From the NCBI GenBank assembly GCA_034401135.1, contig JAWZSP010000007.1, positions 2,170,001-2,234,000 of the forward strand: a DNA stretch of 64,000 nucleotides, in the 5' to 3' direction. How positions within the stretch are numbered: the stretch's first letter is position 1; the number at the start of each line of letters is the position of its first letter. Made by a program: the position numbers and the translations under genes. Shown piece after piece: positions 32,842 through 45,093 of the stretch. Source of the DNA: Volutella citrinella. Its lineage: Eukaryota; Ascomycota; Sordariomycetes; Hypocreales; Nectriaceae. The notes under the pieces are model-generated. The model was given only the letters and a program-made list of their open reading frames with translations, did not search any database and was not told where the DNA came from.

Positions 32842-34596
32842 TGCGACGGCCTCGTTCCGCTCTGGATACGAAAGTGCAAGTATAAACTCTTGAGGAAAAT
32901 GGATAAAACTAGCAAGTCTCTGCTGAGTATGCTGAGTATGCTGAGGCTATGACTAGCTCATATGATGGCGTGGCAGTAGCTGGGGGCCTGGGGCTCAGGC
33001 AGCATGATGGCGTTCTACTTGGTCTTATACTCAACGGATCGGTGACATGGTACGGCCCTGTCGTTCATCGCCTCCATCTCGTTCACACCTCTTCACGGCC
33101 ACTTGGCATGTCCAGAATAGGAACTAACCGCGGGTTGAGCCGCCTAGCTCGAGCGTCTGCCCTAGGATACCGGTACGATCCTGCACGGTGACTCTTTGTG
33201 ACTTGTGTGGGTTATAAACCGCAACGGTCTGGGACCCTTTGACAGCGAGCCGGCGCCCGCCATGTACGGGGTCGTGCGGCCAGGGGTGTCCGGATAAGTC
33301 TGGCTGTGTTGGCATGTCACAGGGCCAGGGCAGAAACGACCTGTATGGCGGCGCATCTGCTATAGCCCCAGTTTCTGCCTTGCTAGTGGTGAGAAGCACG
33401 AGCAGCAGCGGCGTGTCGAACTACGTTCTGCACTGGGCACCGACCCAGAAGGCGTGTGAGCGCTGTCTGGCACCGGAATGATCAGCAAGGGACCGACTGC
33501 TAAAGGTTGTGTGGGGGCGCTTCCCGGCCATTCGGCCCCGATGGACACGGGGGGGCTGCGGCCCACACCACGGTGTTGCCTAGAAAAGGCTCACGCTGGA
33601 CGGAGCCGTCGGCGACAATCATACACTCGCCTGGCGGGAGTGGCTCCTGGCTAATTTCTACCCGCGAGGCGCTGGTCGCACATCACTGACGCAGGTGCAA
33701 TCTGAACCAAGGCTGAGAGGAGAAAGATGCTTATTGTGCCACAGATCCCACCGCGCTAATGCGCTGCGCGCTTGCAACAGATGCTCCTCGCTCCTTATTC
33801 CCCCCTCTTCAAGCGCACACATGCTGCCTGTGTCGTCGCCTCCAGAACCGGACATGTGAAGGACGAGGCTGTTAGTCATGTCCCGAACTCGCAGCAAGTA
33901 CTCGTGCGCCTGGCTGGGTTGGGCTGTTCGTAGGGCACACGCCGTGCCATTGGGATTTGAATGTGGTCGCATGTCTCTCCGAACGGGAAAGGTGAAATTG
34001 CAAAAGCCACGCTTTCGATGCAAGGATCATAGCTAATCACCGCAAACCAGCCGTCCAAGCCCCTTCTAGGCGACGCATTGGCGCTTTTCTAGGCTTATCG
34101 GGTGCGGCACGGTGCCGCAGCGTCTGCGAACAAGCGCCAAGGGTTCCATCAAGGCGCTCCGTAGGCGGGAAAACATGGGGGCCCTTGGAAGAGGCCCCTG
34201 CACAAGCCAATGGCGAGGCTATCCGTAACACGAACCACCGTTACATCGTCCGCCGGAGTCGGGCCAGGAGTTGATCCAGAATCGAATCGGTGAGCCGGAT
34301 CATGTCGGAGAAGCGCTTCACGATGGTAGCCTTGATGGTAGCCTTGCCGGAAAGTCTGCGCCTTGCGCGCGTGACAGCCGATGGCGCGATGATTTAGGCA
34401 TCACCGCGATATATCATGTCTCTGCTATAGTCACCTTCAACTAACTTGGAAACTGGTATTATCAGGATAGTCTCATTTCAAATCATCTCTACGCTAGCCC
34501 AGGCAGCCTACCCCCCTTCAACCAACTGGCTCAAAGAGTCATCAGCCAGGTCCCCTTCTCCCTCTTGCAACCGCCCGCAGAGCTTCAGAGTCCCTA
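32842..34596. other. 1.75 kb intergenic region
   Basis: Holds the promoter of the leftward Zn2Cys6 gene and the 3' flank of the leftward RS-rich gene. No open frame here has family features. Confidence 0.5.
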
Positions 34597-35829
34597 CTAC
34601 CGCCAGTGGACATGCTTTCTCTCTTTGATCTCGAGATAATTTGCGCGTGTGATTACATCACAGAGCAGAATGCGATCGCTGAGTTCCTCCTTTTCTCCCC
34701 CATGCCAGTGGACCAGCACTTTGGCACGGCGCGAGTCGGAAACAAGCTGGCGCACAACATCGGAACTCTTCCAGTCGGAGCCCACCACCAGAGAATGGAT
34801 TTGCGCAGATTCTCCCCGCCCCCGCCCTTTCGTCGTCCTGTCGCGGTAGTAGATTGTATGAGCTGAGGCCGCGTAAGGCTGGTGAGGAGGGTATGAAGCC
34901 CCGGCCGAGTCATACACCGATCCGCGGGATGATGTGGGCCTCTTGCTGTGGTCGCGAGTGGAATTACGAGAACCTCGCGTCTCTTGGGTGTAACTACGCC
35001 CGTTCCATGCATGGGAATACGGAGATGGACCGGGATTTGAGTCATCCGGCGCCCAGCTTGCGTTGGAGCGTCTCGTATACCGGGACTCGCCCGGCCGAAT
35101 TGTGCGAAAGGGGTGGTGGCTGCAACAGGTGCAATCGCACTTGGCAGGATCACCATTCACTATGTCTTCCTTTCCAAATCGAAACATGTAGATGCCATGT
35201 GTTGGTTTCGCATGTAAGTCCGGCCTTGCATCTTGGGAATGGCATCTAATCTCGCTGCCATGGTCATCACGACGGGGTGAATGAGGCGAGTAGTCGTTCT
35301 GGGAGCTTCTGCTCCGGCTCCTATTCCGCCCATACGCAGAGGAGCTTTGCCTATGGCTTTTATCTGCATCCTCTGTGGAACTCCACGAACCCGGCCGACG
35401 TCTTCGGCTGTCCCCCCTTGAGCCGGATGCACTCCGCGAGTGAGCGTCGTAGCTGCTCAAGCGTCGCTGGTCTTCAACCCTATCATAAGATTGGCTTCTT
35501 CGGTTTTTAAGGCGACCGCATCCTCGCTGTTCATCCTCGGCCTCGGAGAAAGAGCTTCGTCGACTCTCGGCACCAAAGCTGTTGCGAAGATTCGGAGCTC
35601 CCTCATATGTTGAGCCTCTTCGAGATCCATATTCACCACTAGCCCGGTACTCGGTGTCTCTCGAGCTTGTGGAGTTTCTTCGAGACTCATGACTTGGGTA
35701 AAAACTCTCCCGGCCCGGCTGGCGATCATAATCTCGGGCCTTCTTGCTCTGGCGGTGCTGGGTGCGTTGCGCATAGTTTGAATACCCTCGGAAAAAGTCT
35801 TCCAAGAAGTACATGTCTGTAATACCCAT
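34597..35829 (-). CDS. RS/Tyr-rich conserved hypothetical protein
   Basis: Single-exon protein of 410 residues from ATG at 35829. The short N-terminus (MGITDMYFLEDFFRGYSNYAQ) looks structured and may be a binding motif. Residues about 25-235 are Ser/Arg/Tyr-rich and disordered with many RRxS sites. A CDCTCC cluster lies near the middle. The last 65 residues (SLVVGSDWKSSDVVRQLV to the end) look folded, with alternating hydrophobic strands and a WHGGEKEEL turn, perhaps a ubiquitin-like or small alpha/beta fold. The frame stays open upstream to 36000, but those 57 residues look like translated leader and the chosen ATG has A at -3. I do not recognise the family. Confidence 0.65.
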   Translation of the reverse strand: MGITDMYFLEDFFRGYSNYAQRTQHRQSKKARDYDRQPGRESFYPSHESRRNSTSSRDTEYRASGEYGSRRGSTYEGAPNLRNSFGAESRRSSFSEAEDEQRGCGRLKNRRSQSYDRVEDQRRLSSYDAHSRSASGSRGDSRRRRPGSWSSTEDADKSHRQSSSAYGRNRSRSRSSQNDYSPHSPRRDDHGSEIRCHSQDARPDLHAKPTHGIYMFRFGKEDIVNGDPAKCDCTCCSHHPFRTIRPGESRYTRRSNASWAPDDSNPGPSPYSHAWNGRSYTQETRGSRNSTRDHSKRPTSSRGSVYDSAGASYPPHQPYAASAHTIYYRDRTTKGRGRGESAQIHSLVVGSDWKSSDVVRQLVSDSRRAKVLVHWHGGEKEELSDRILLCDVITRANYLEIKERKHVHWR

Positions 35830-37517
35830 TCTAAAGCTACTGTGTGGCTGCCCGGATTGGCCAGTGGTATGTGTTGAGATTGTTGCTACTGCCAACTTGA
35901 CTGACGGATAGACAGATGTGGCTTCTGGGAAACTACGTGGAGATCTTATGTATCTCTGACAGGGCCGCACAAACCATTGGAACCTATTTCTCGAATACAA
36001 TGGTCGATTCCAATGCGTATGCCAATTTCATCGGGAAATAACATGCAATTGATCCGTGAAGGAGCTCGGAGTCGATCTGCGTAATGGGGCCAAACAAAGA
36101 ACAAAGGCGAGCATCACTGCAGGCATCCAGACATATCGACAAAGATATACCAGTCAGGGGCCAAGGGATGACTGCGGCGCCCATGGTGAACAGGTAACAG
36201 TTCCCCTCGGAATAAATGCGCAAAAGCGTTCAGTGAGTTGCAGCAGCCAACATTGAACGCAACCCACCCGTGGAGGAGGGAGCCACGTTCTTTGTTCCTT
36301 GGATGGCCAACCAAGGCCATTCATCATTTTGCAAAGACAATCGAATAATCGTGCCCTTTGACTGCACCTGAGCAGTAAATAGAATTCCAAGATCCAATCC
36401 GACAATATGCAGCAAGCAGGCTTCAGGCGCGAGACCACCCTCTAAGCCCCCAAGAGCAACTCAGGAGGCCGGCGGGCTGTGTAAGCCGCTCCCTTGTACC
36501 GGAGACACGCAGGCACAGCACAAAGCCGAGAGCAGCCAGGACACGAGTCCTTCTCACTGGGTGACAAAGGCCTGCTACTAGTTTTCACAACATGGCGATG
36601 TGAAAATAGGCACACCCATCACCAAAATACCTCGAAGCTTCGACTTATCGCTTTAGAGATTGGGGCCCCGATGCAAAACAGCAGAAGCAATGTATACGAC
36701 ACGGAAGCCACATGTGGCTTGGGTCTACGCCGGGCCTTAGTTGTCCCATCCGTGCCAGCTATTGGCAAGAAATTGACGTCAAACGGCTGCAAATGAGTTT
36801 TGGATGGGACATCGTACTGTACGTATACCCCCAAAACTACGAAACAGAATGCGCATTTTACTTTCGGTGTCTTGATATAGATCAGCAAGTTACCGCTAGT
36901 AACTTGGGCATTTGGAAACATCAAGATATGGAACACATCGACTTGAGATTATGGCAGAGAACCCATTGGTAGGGGGAAAATTCACCCAACTCGTGCCGGA
37001 CAATTGATCAACCCAGCATGCGAAAACTGCCACATTTCTCGATCCAAAACATACTGTGAAGGTGCTAGAGCAATCCCGTTTGTCCTGACTCAATACCCAC
37101 CTTGGCGGCGTTTGCGGGAGCCCCGGCTGGAGTTAACAAAATTCTCGAAAGTCATGGAAACTCAAATGGCGCCATACAACCAATCTGGCGCGCGCCCAGA
37201 TCACAGCGGGGCGGGCCCCTGCGGAAAAACCGACAGCCCCGAAATGCCAGTCTCTCAACAAGGAAGGAGGCCACTCGCCACACGGTTAGCCACTCCACTC
37301 CCGCCCGCAGCACCCTGCAAAGGCCAGCAAGACAGGACCTCCCGTACAAATTCCCCATCTAGCTTGAGTTCAATCTCTCCAAGCGATCCACCACCTTTTT
37401 CAGCAACTTTCTTCCCCTTCTTCTCCTCATCTCTGGCCCCTCCCTGCCGCCGTCGCGTTCACTCTTCTTCTTTTCCTTGAACTTGATCTTCCAGATCGCC
37501 TATTGCTCCTCGCTACA
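35830..37517. other. 1.7 kb divergent intergenic region
   Basis: Separates the RS-rich gene (minus) from pho88 (plus). No gene supported. A perfect ATGGCGCCAT palindrome occurs at 37166-37175, about 340 bases upstream of pho88. The final 130 bases are strongly C/T-rich, as expected of a highly expressed gene's leader. Confidence 0.5.
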
Positions 37518-38282
37518 ATGGCCGGCCTCAGCCCCCAGATGTGAGTGCTGCTCCCCCCCTCCCCTCATGGGCATGCGACACGCATGCGCCAACCTCTGGC
37601 GCACACCAGCGCCCCAGCAGCTACAGCAACTTGACGCATGCTAACTCGTCGCGATAGCGTCAACCTGGTCATCATCCTTGGTATGATGCAGGTCTCCAAG
37701 CGCGTTCCCTTTGACGATCCGTTTGTTCTCAACATTGCTCGCGCCATCTACATTACCAGCAATGTTATCATCGCTGGCATCTACCTCATCGCCCAGTTCA
37801 AGATCAACAAGAAGAAGGGTATGCTGCTCCCGCCGATTTCAAGCCTCGCTTTGGATTGCTCGCCATGCTAAATCGTTCGCGCTGCAGACATGACCACCCT
37901 CAAGTACGTCGAGCCCGCCCCCATGGGCTCCACCGAGGAGGGCAAGCTGGTTACCACCACCATCCACGCCTACGACTCCCAGCAGATCCGCACTGCCTTC
38001 CGAGGCCAGGCTACTGGTGTTGCCATGATGGCCTTCATGCACCTCTACCTCAAGTACACCAACCCTCTGCTTATCCAGAGCATCATTCCCGTCAAGAGCG
38101 CCCTCGAGAGCAACATTGTCAAGATCCACATCTTCGGCGCGCCCGCTGCTGGTGAACTCAAGCGTCCCTTCAAGCAGGCCGCCGGCTTCATGAGCGCCAT
38201 GCAGGGCGGTGGTGTCCAGAGTGACAAGAAGGCTGTCGAGGCCGCCGAGCAGGCCGGCCGTGGTGGCGCCAAGGAGGAATAG
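37518..38282 (+). CDS. pho88: Pho88/Snd3 ER membrane targeting protein
   Basis: Three exons (37518-37540, 37658-37818, 37888-38282) give 192 residues. The N-terminal hydrophobic segment (VNLVIILGMMQVSKRVPF) and the next segment (IARAIYITSNVIIAGIYLIAQFKI) are diagnostic for Pho88. The KYVEP and TTIHAYDSQQIR segments and the LYLKYTNPLLIQSIIPVKSALES region follow. In yeast Pho88 (Snd3) is an ER membrane protein of the SRP-independent SND targeting route; loss was first noticed through defects in phosphate transporter maturation. A first exon coding only seven residues is typical for this gene in filamentous fungi. Strong codon bias and a C/T-rich leader fit high expression. Confidence 0.93.
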
Positions 38283-38830
38283 ATGCGATAAGGGATGGAT
38301 TCTTACGATATTCGAGGAGTCTCCTTCTATGGTTGATAACTAATGTACGGGGATCATTTATGCCCTCGTCTTGTACTATACTTCCATATGGTTCAATGGA
38401 CAATCGTGCCTTGGACGTCAATTGTCCAGATCATCCATAATAGATGGCGTTTGGCTGCGGTCCCTTCGGCACATAGATGCAAAACCTCGAAGGTGGCAAA
38501 AATGCCGGATTTTTTCTCGCAGCGATTATTTTTTGTCAACCCATATGCTGAAGATCTATCAGAGATATGATATGTGTTGCTGGAACGGCTTCATTGGGGA
38601 CTTTTTTTTTTACTTTTTTGAGTCACGTTATTTCGCGTTTGCTGGTGACATAATGGATCCATCAAATGTTCGGCCGTTCGCGGTTTGCCCCTCCGCCCGC
38701 CATGCACATGCCGAGTCATCCACAAGCCGTTTCAAAGCCAAACCTCATCCCATAACCGTCCAGATTCCCGTCATCTTCCCAAGGGAGCACAACTGGCAGA
38801 CTTGTGCTCTCGCACTCTGCTGTCCTGAAG
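38283..38830. other. intergenic region between pho88 and rad14
   Basis: Tandem genes. Holds the pho88 3' UTR and rad14 promoter, with short T-runs near 38610. Nothing else was recognised. Confidence 0.5.
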
Positions 38831-40130
38831 ATGGCGCGCCCTTCGACACCGCCACCGGCCACCAAGGCTGCAGCCCCGGTCGCATCCCCTCCTACACCTG
38901 AGGTGACGAGGCGCATTGTATGTCAAGACCCCGGGCATGAGCTTGCGCTCCCCTCAGGCTAACCATCTGCTACAACACAGGAAGAGAATCGACTCCGTGC
39001 GAAAGCGATCCGCGACCAGCGAGAAGCAGAGCAACGAGCTGCCGGCACTGCGCCGGAGATCCCCAAAACCGCTGCGGGATTCGTCCCTACCGAGAATGTC
39101 TACATTACGAAAACTGCTACAGGAAAGCGGCCACACCAGTCCATCTCGGCAGGTGAGCCATCAACGGGGACCAATCGAGATGGTCGGAATAAGGGCGACG
39201 AGGAGGCGCTGCGGCCGGCCCGGAAATTCACCAAGTTTGTCGACTACAACATGAGCACCATGACGGATACAAAGGGTGGTTTCCTGTCCACCGAAGACGA
39301 CCCGCACAACTTTGCGCTGGGAGGTCAGAAACCCGGTCAGTCGGCAGAAGAACTACGCCCCAAGCACATGACGGTGCAGGAATGGGAACGACTTCAGTTG
39401 ATTCGCAACCTGAAGAGACTCAAAGCAGGTCCCTTTGAGCCAGGCATCAGCGTTCTTGACGACGCGGAGAAACGGAAAAAGTGTCGGGAGTGTAGCAGCT
39501 TGGAGGTGGACTTTGTCTGGGATGAGGTGTTCCATGTCAGCGTTTGCAACAGGTGCAAGGAAAAGTACCCAGAAAAGTACTCTCTGTTGACAAAGACGGA
39601 GTGCAAGGAGGACTACTTGCTGACAGATCGTAAGTCTGGTCCCTTGATTTCGTGCATGTCATGCATGCATGCAAGCAAACATGCCTACCATGATTCAAAA
39701 CTAACACGAGCCAGCTGAGCTTCGGGATCCAGAGCTGTTGCCTCACTTGAATAAACCCAACCCCCACAAGTCACACTGGCATGACATGATGCTGTTTCTC
39801 CGCTTCCAGGTGGAAGAATATGCGCTCCAGACCAAATGGGGCTCGGCGGAAAAGTTGGATGAGGAGTACGAGCGACGAGAGACGCAGAAGAAGGCACGCA
39901 AGGAGGCCAAATTCAAGGAGAAGCTCCTTGACCTCAAGCGCAAGACACGAACGGATGCCTTCCGTCGACAGGCGGGAACGTTGAGCAAGTCGGGCGCCAG
40001 CAAGTTTGGGGACGCCATTGGAGGCGGGAAGCATGTGCATGAATGGGGGAGGACAGTGGAGAATGAAGACGGCATGACGGTCAAGACATGCGTGGAATGC
40101 GGCATGGAGGTCGAGGAGATGGTGTTTTAG
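38831..40130 (+). CDS. rad14: Rad14/XPA nucleotide excision repair protein
   Basis: Three exons (38831-38917, 38981-39629, 39715-40130) give 383 residues. Exon 2 opens with EENRLRAKAIRDQREAE, the N-terminal helix of XPA. The zinc finger is CX2CX17CX2C with Cys at about 197, 200, 218 and 221. The XPA C-terminal DNA-binding domain follows: [27 protein letters not shown] crosses the last intron, then KPNPHKSHWHDMMLFLRFQVEEYA and a long basic helix. XPA/Rad14 verifies damage and scaffolds TFIIH, RPA and Rad1-Rad10 in excision repair. A short C-terminal tail contains HVHEWG and a CVECG motif (CxxC), which could be a second metal site. Confidence 0.93.
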
Positions 40131-41167
40131 CCATGCGATTCTGTTTCTGCATCATCACGAGGAAATGACGACAATTGGGTACATGCACGGGGACAATGAG
40201 CCACCGGGGCCTCGACGGCGTTTGGGTGTTTGTGGTGGGTACTCACCTTCAGTTGTCATTTATTATCAAGCAGGTGTCGTTGACAGACCTGTTGACATTT
40301 ACAAGATTTACACACTTAAAGAGGGGGGTTTCAGGCGAGTTGCATACTCTTGGCTGCATGTACACACACACCTTGTGAATTCGAGGCACGCGAGCACAAT
40401 ACACAACAGTCTACCAGCCAAATTGCCAACAACCCTCTTCAGATTCGGCCCAACTCAGCGCTCCTGCGTGTCTAATTGATTGTAAGCGATGCAGGCGTGG
40501 TGTGTGTCACGGGACTGTTGGCCACATCTCTGGAATCCCTGTTTGCTGCCCCGTCCTTGCATCGCAGCTCCATCGTCTCCATTGTGGGTGGTCCAGTCAA
40601 GGATGCGCCAGCAATATTCGCTAGCCGCCCGCTCCACAGTGATAGCCTGGCCCGTTGGCCCTGTCCGCGTGTCTTGCCCTGTGCGCCCCAGGGGCTTCCC
40701 GAGAGTTGATGCCTGACAGCCTCACTGGCTCTTGACGCGTGTTGATTGGTCGAAGTTTCAGCAACAGCAAGCAGGAGTAGCGCCAGAGCCAAGGAGCGCC
40801 CAGCCAGCAGGAGCACGCACTGTACTGCCAACGGCACCGCACCACAGCGAAGCACACAGAGAGAGACACCTGGAGCTTGCACCCATCTCGACGTCGAACA
40901 ACGAGGTCGACACCAGGCGACCGACCGCAACACCGACACCAGCACCAGCGACAGCACGCAGCCGCCACACCCACCGCGACGACTGGCGCCTCGGGTGCCC
41001 TTCAACGACGACTCGCTCCCCTCCGCTGCACCTCGTCGACCGCGGTGTCTGGATCGTCCGCCGCAGCCCGTTCTGCTGCCGCCGTCCAGAGCTCGCCCGG
41101 CACCCTCCCCTCCTAGCAGCTCGCTTCCACCCTCCATGCTCTGGCCCAATTGAACTTCCGCGCCGCG
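40131..41167. other. intergenic region and long leader of striatin
   Basis: About 1 kb between rad14 and striatin. The right half (from about 40740) is C/A-rich with CAG/CAC-type short repeats, as seen in long fungal 5' UTRs. Long overlapping open frames here are a by-product of the GC-rich composition. No gene is supported. Confidence 0.5.
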
Positions 41168-43774
41168 ATGGGCCCAAATGCTGGCAACGGCGTCGGAGCC
41201 ATGGAGATGGGACCCATGATGATGCAGGGCAATGGTGCTAACCAACCCCAAGCCACCGAGTACACCCTACAAGGCGTTATGCGCTTTCTACAGACCGAAT
41301 GGCATCGCCACGAACGCGACAGAAATGCCTGGGAGATTGAAAAGCAGGAGATGAAGGGCCGTATAGCGAACCTCGAGGGCCAGGCGAGAAGAGCCGACGC
41401 TACACAGGGCGCCTTGAAGAAATACGTCTCCATCCTGGAGCGAAAAGTTAAGGAACAGGGCGCACAGCTGAAAGGCGCCGTGGCTGTCGAGGCCACCGAA
41501 TCCGCCAACAAAGATCGATCTTCGAAGATCAAGGAGAAACTGAGCTGTACGCATCTGCCTCCGATTATTGGACATATTCGCCATGCTAACCTATCATTGC
41601 AGCAGCCCAAGGAAACCAACCGATTCCCGGCGTTGATGGCATCGAGAGCGAAAAGATTGAGCGGGGAGACGAAGAGTTGCAGCGCCACGAGCTCAAGTCC
41701 TTCCTCGACCAGTGCCAGTCCGAGTTCATGTACCTCATGATTACTCCAGCGAACCCTCAACCGCCACGCGATTCTCCTCCTCCGCCCATGATGGAAGACC
41801 TGCGAGAAGTAGAGGCATATGGGATGTCTGCGCCTCAGCATATGGAAAGGCAGTTCCAGCTTCCTTCGAGGCCTGCACAGAACCACAGCCAGGACCCGCG
41901 GGGACACCCTCCTAACCATGCTCCCTCCATGCAGCCTAACCCCTCCCACTACGTGCAGAAGTCGGCCGATGTGCAAACCCAACCCATGGTGCGGTCTTCC
42001 GGCGATCACCAGCAGGTCACGTACCAGAACTCGAATGATTGGCCTTCATCTATATCTGTCACTTCTCGTGATATCAACGAGAACATGCCTCTGGCAAACC
42101 ACGCGGTGGAAGCACTTTCAGGCATGGATGAATCTGTTGATAACCGGGACAAGCGAAACATCGCTCCCGAAGCCGAAGGCTGGGACTTCCCCGATGGCGC
42201 ATTCCCAGAGCCTGGCGCATCTACACCCGCTCAATCGACACCTAACCGACCCGACACCGACGTATTCCCAAATGCTGAGACTCTGCCCAAGTCTCCGAAC
42301 CGAAACTCCAACTCTCACCGAAGAAAGGGATCCATGTCGCGGAGACGAAGCACCGATCACGAGTTGTCACTTAATGCCACGCAAAAGTCTGAATCCGGCA
42401 ACTTCAAACTGAGGTTTGGCCTCCGCGGACATCTAGATACTGTGCGGACGGTCATCTTCTCAGGCGGCGGCAGTCCTGGAGAGCCTGAGATCTGCACGGC
42501 CGGTGACGATGGAATGGTCAAGCGCTTTCACATACCCCGGCTCGACGGCCATTCAGGCTCGCTCGCCAACGCCGCCTCGGATCTGGATGTAACGGCCAAC
42601 TTTACGCATCGCGGACACTCAGGCGCAGTATTGTGCTTGACATCCTGGTCGCCCTCGCCAAACTTCTCAACCGGAGGGCGCGCACAGGGCGACGGTTGGA
42701 TATTCTCTGGTGGCCAGGATGCGACTATTCGCGTGTGGGAGCGAGGCAGGGTTGATCCCAAGGCGACGCTCGAGGGCCACACGGATGCCGTCTGGGCACT
42801 CTGCGTTCTGCCCGCGACCCTAGGCTCGATATTTGGAAGCTCGAGCCCCTACGGCAGTACAGACCGGATCCTTCTGGTTTCTGGCGCCGCCGATGGCACG
42901 GTGCGACTGTGGTCAGTGAGCGCGCCACCTCAGCTAAGCTCGCCGCAGCCTGGGACGAACCGAGCCATGACAGGGCGTGGCGGACGGGTCCGCGGCAACT
43001 CCATGAGCTCAGGAAGCGGCTTCTCAAACTCACCGCAGCCTACCATAGCATCCAACTCGCCCTTTAACCACACCCTGGTGCACAACCTTTCCCGCCCCGA
43101 CGGGTCCACCGCCAGTCCCACTTGCATCACTCCTCTGGGCACGTCTGGCGAGTCGTTTGTAGTATCCTACTCGGACGCCGCAATTATTGTCTACGACACA
43201 AGGACTGGTGAACCGGTTGGCAACATGGACAGCGGGGAAACGTATGACGGAACCATCAAGACGAGCGTCAATGCCGTGGTCGCCACGACGATTGGACTTG
43301 ACCAGGCAAACCAGCAGCACCACAGCACCGGGCTTGGGGACGAAGAGGCCGGCAGCGGAGCCACTGGAGGCGGCCGGTCCATGGCGGGATCTGGCACCGA
43401 GGGTACAATCATCTCTGGGCATGAGGACCGCTTTGTTCGATTCTTTGACGCCAACAGCGGTACGTTGACTTTTAGCCACATATTCGATGGTGTCTGGACT
43501 AACATGAACTGCAGGACAATGCACATATAACATGCTGGCCCACCCAGATGCGATTTCCAGTCTATCACTGAGCCCTGACGGCCGCGAGCTGGTCAGCGCA
43601 GGCCACGATGCCTCGCTGCGATTCTGGAGCCTCGAGAAGCGGTCGTGCACTCAGGAGGTGACGAGCCACCGGGTGATGCGTGGCGAGGGCATCTGCTCTT
43701 GTGTGTGGAGCCAAGACGGCAAGTGGGTAGTGAGCGCAGGGGGTGACGGTGTGGTCAAGGTATTTGCGCGGTAG
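41168..43774 (+). CDS. pro11: striatin (PRO11/HAM-3 type), STRIPAK scaffold
   Basis: Three exons (41168-41546, 41603-43459, 43515-43774) give 831 residues. The N-terminal striatin domain includes the caveolin-binding-like segment [28 protein letters not shown] and a coiled coil (about residues 50-110). A long disordered linker follows. WD40 repeats occupy the C-terminal half, with recognisable GH...W/D units such as [29 protein letters not shown] and [13 protein letters not shown]; the last repeat ends [13 protein letters not shown]. Striatin is the PP2A regulatory subunit of the STRIPAK complex, needed for hyphal fusion and fruiting-body development in Sordaria (PRO11) and Neurospora (HAM-3). 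ATG 41168 is the first ATG in frame; an upstream in-frame TTG is not preferred. Confidence 0.93.
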
Positions 43775-44180
43775 TGAATGCGGGGAGGGGGTGTATGCTT
43801 GGTATACAATGTCATGGGAAGTGAGCATGGGTTTATATGGGACATATTTACGTTTTTTGAAGCGGGGGGTAATGGTTGCTGGCGAGGGGAGTTGGGAAAG
43901 CAGCAGGCCAGCAACTCTGTGTTATAGTACGTGTTTGGGGAGATAACTATTATACTACTCGTCGATACCCGGCAGTTGTGGCCTTGTCTTGGTCTCCAGT
44001 TTGGCAGCGTGAGAGGAGGGAGGGGGTGTAACATTTCTTCTGTAGGTATAGTAGGGTTTAGGCTCGAAGGGGTACCGACAAGGATATGAAATGCTGTATA
44101 TCCATACGACAACTTGAAGTTCTCGGCTACATGAAAAAAGAGCAAAAAAATAAATCGGCTGTCTGGAACAGCTGGCAGGT
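43775..44180. other. 3' flank of striatin and tRNA trailer region
   Basis: Spacer with no gene. A-runs near 44133-44155 would read as T-runs on the minus strand, a plausible RNA polymerase III terminator for the leftward tRNA. Confidence 0.5.
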
Positions 44181-44252
44181 CTCTCCCGCCGGGAATTGAA
44201 CCCGGGTCTCAAGCGTGACAAGCTTGCATACTGACCACTATACTACGGAAGA
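44181..44252 (-). tRNA. tRNA-Asp (GTC)
   Basis: A 72-nt cloverleaf without an intron. Acceptor arms TCTTCCG and CGGGAGA pair (one G-U), with discriminator G. The anticodon stem CAAGC/GCTTG encloses TTGTCAC, giving anticodon GTC. B box GGTTCAATTCC is intact. T-runs follow within about 50 nt. The sequence is identical to the two plus-strand copies to the right. Confidence 0.95.
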
Positions 44253-44838
44253 TTACAAGCGCTGAAGCGCCTGTGTAGTGTGGGGGGTTGATGGACGGTG
44301 CCTTCTTATTTGGTACTAAGAGGCATTGGCAATGGTGTTGCAAACCTGGTGGTGGGTCCGCTTGTGTGTGGCTGCGGCGTGGCCGGTGTTGGTGTGGCAG
44401 GGGGGTGAATGGCTTACCCTGAACTTTGGAGATAAGACTGATAGTGACAGCATCTGGGCAATGTTTCAGAGTTGCTCTGGATCAAGGCATTGTATCGTCC
44501 AGTAGCGTATAATACAGGGTCCTTGGAACGCCTTAAAATATAAATTTACGGGAACTGTCCTGACGTTTGGACGCTCTGCAACTCATCTGCCAAGCATCCA
44601 AACACCTGGCTTGACGATTTCTGTTTGCAGTAGTAAAAGGTCAACCAACTCATCTTTTTGTCAAACACTCGGGCGAGGCATATGATACAGTCCTTAAAAT
44701 GTCGACCATGACTCATCAACATGATAGAGCGCGAGGTGCCGGCTCCTGGTGGCTGATGCCTGGTGTGTAACGCACATATACGGCATTAGCGGTCACCTGA
44801 CTATCGAACTCACTACAGTGGTTGCTCACAACCACATG
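44253..44838. other. spacer between divergent tRNA-Asp genes
   Basis: No gene is supported. The last 55 bases form part of a duplicated 5' flank shared with the third tRNA copy. Confidence 0.5.
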
Positions 44839-44910
44839 TCTTCCGTAGTATAGTGGTCAGTATGCAAGCTTGTCACGCTTGAGACCCGGGTTCAATTCCC
44901 GGCGGGAGAG
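44839..44910 (+). tRNA. tRNA-Asp (GTC)
   Basis: Same 72-nt sequence and fold as the first copy: anticodon GTC in the loop TTGTCAC, intact A and B boxes, no intron. A run of seven T at about 44950 is the likely terminator. Its 5' flank of about 55 nt is closely similar to that of the third copy. Confidence 0.95.
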
Positions 44911-45093
44911 TCGCCCTACATGGTACACATGTCGATTGCTTTTTGCGAATTTTTTTAAATCCTCTCTGGTAGTGGTTATCCACTCCGGCGATAATTTTTT
45001 CGGAGTGGGGCCGCTCGGTTGGGTTGATAAACACCATTAGCAAGTCACCTGACATCGAATTCCGTACTACAGTGGTTGCTCACGACCACAATA

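Noticed and set aside
37166..37175. Second perfect ATGRYRYCAT palindrome, before pho88.
   Set aside because: About one match is expected by chance in a window this size, and pho88 has no known tie to sulfur control.
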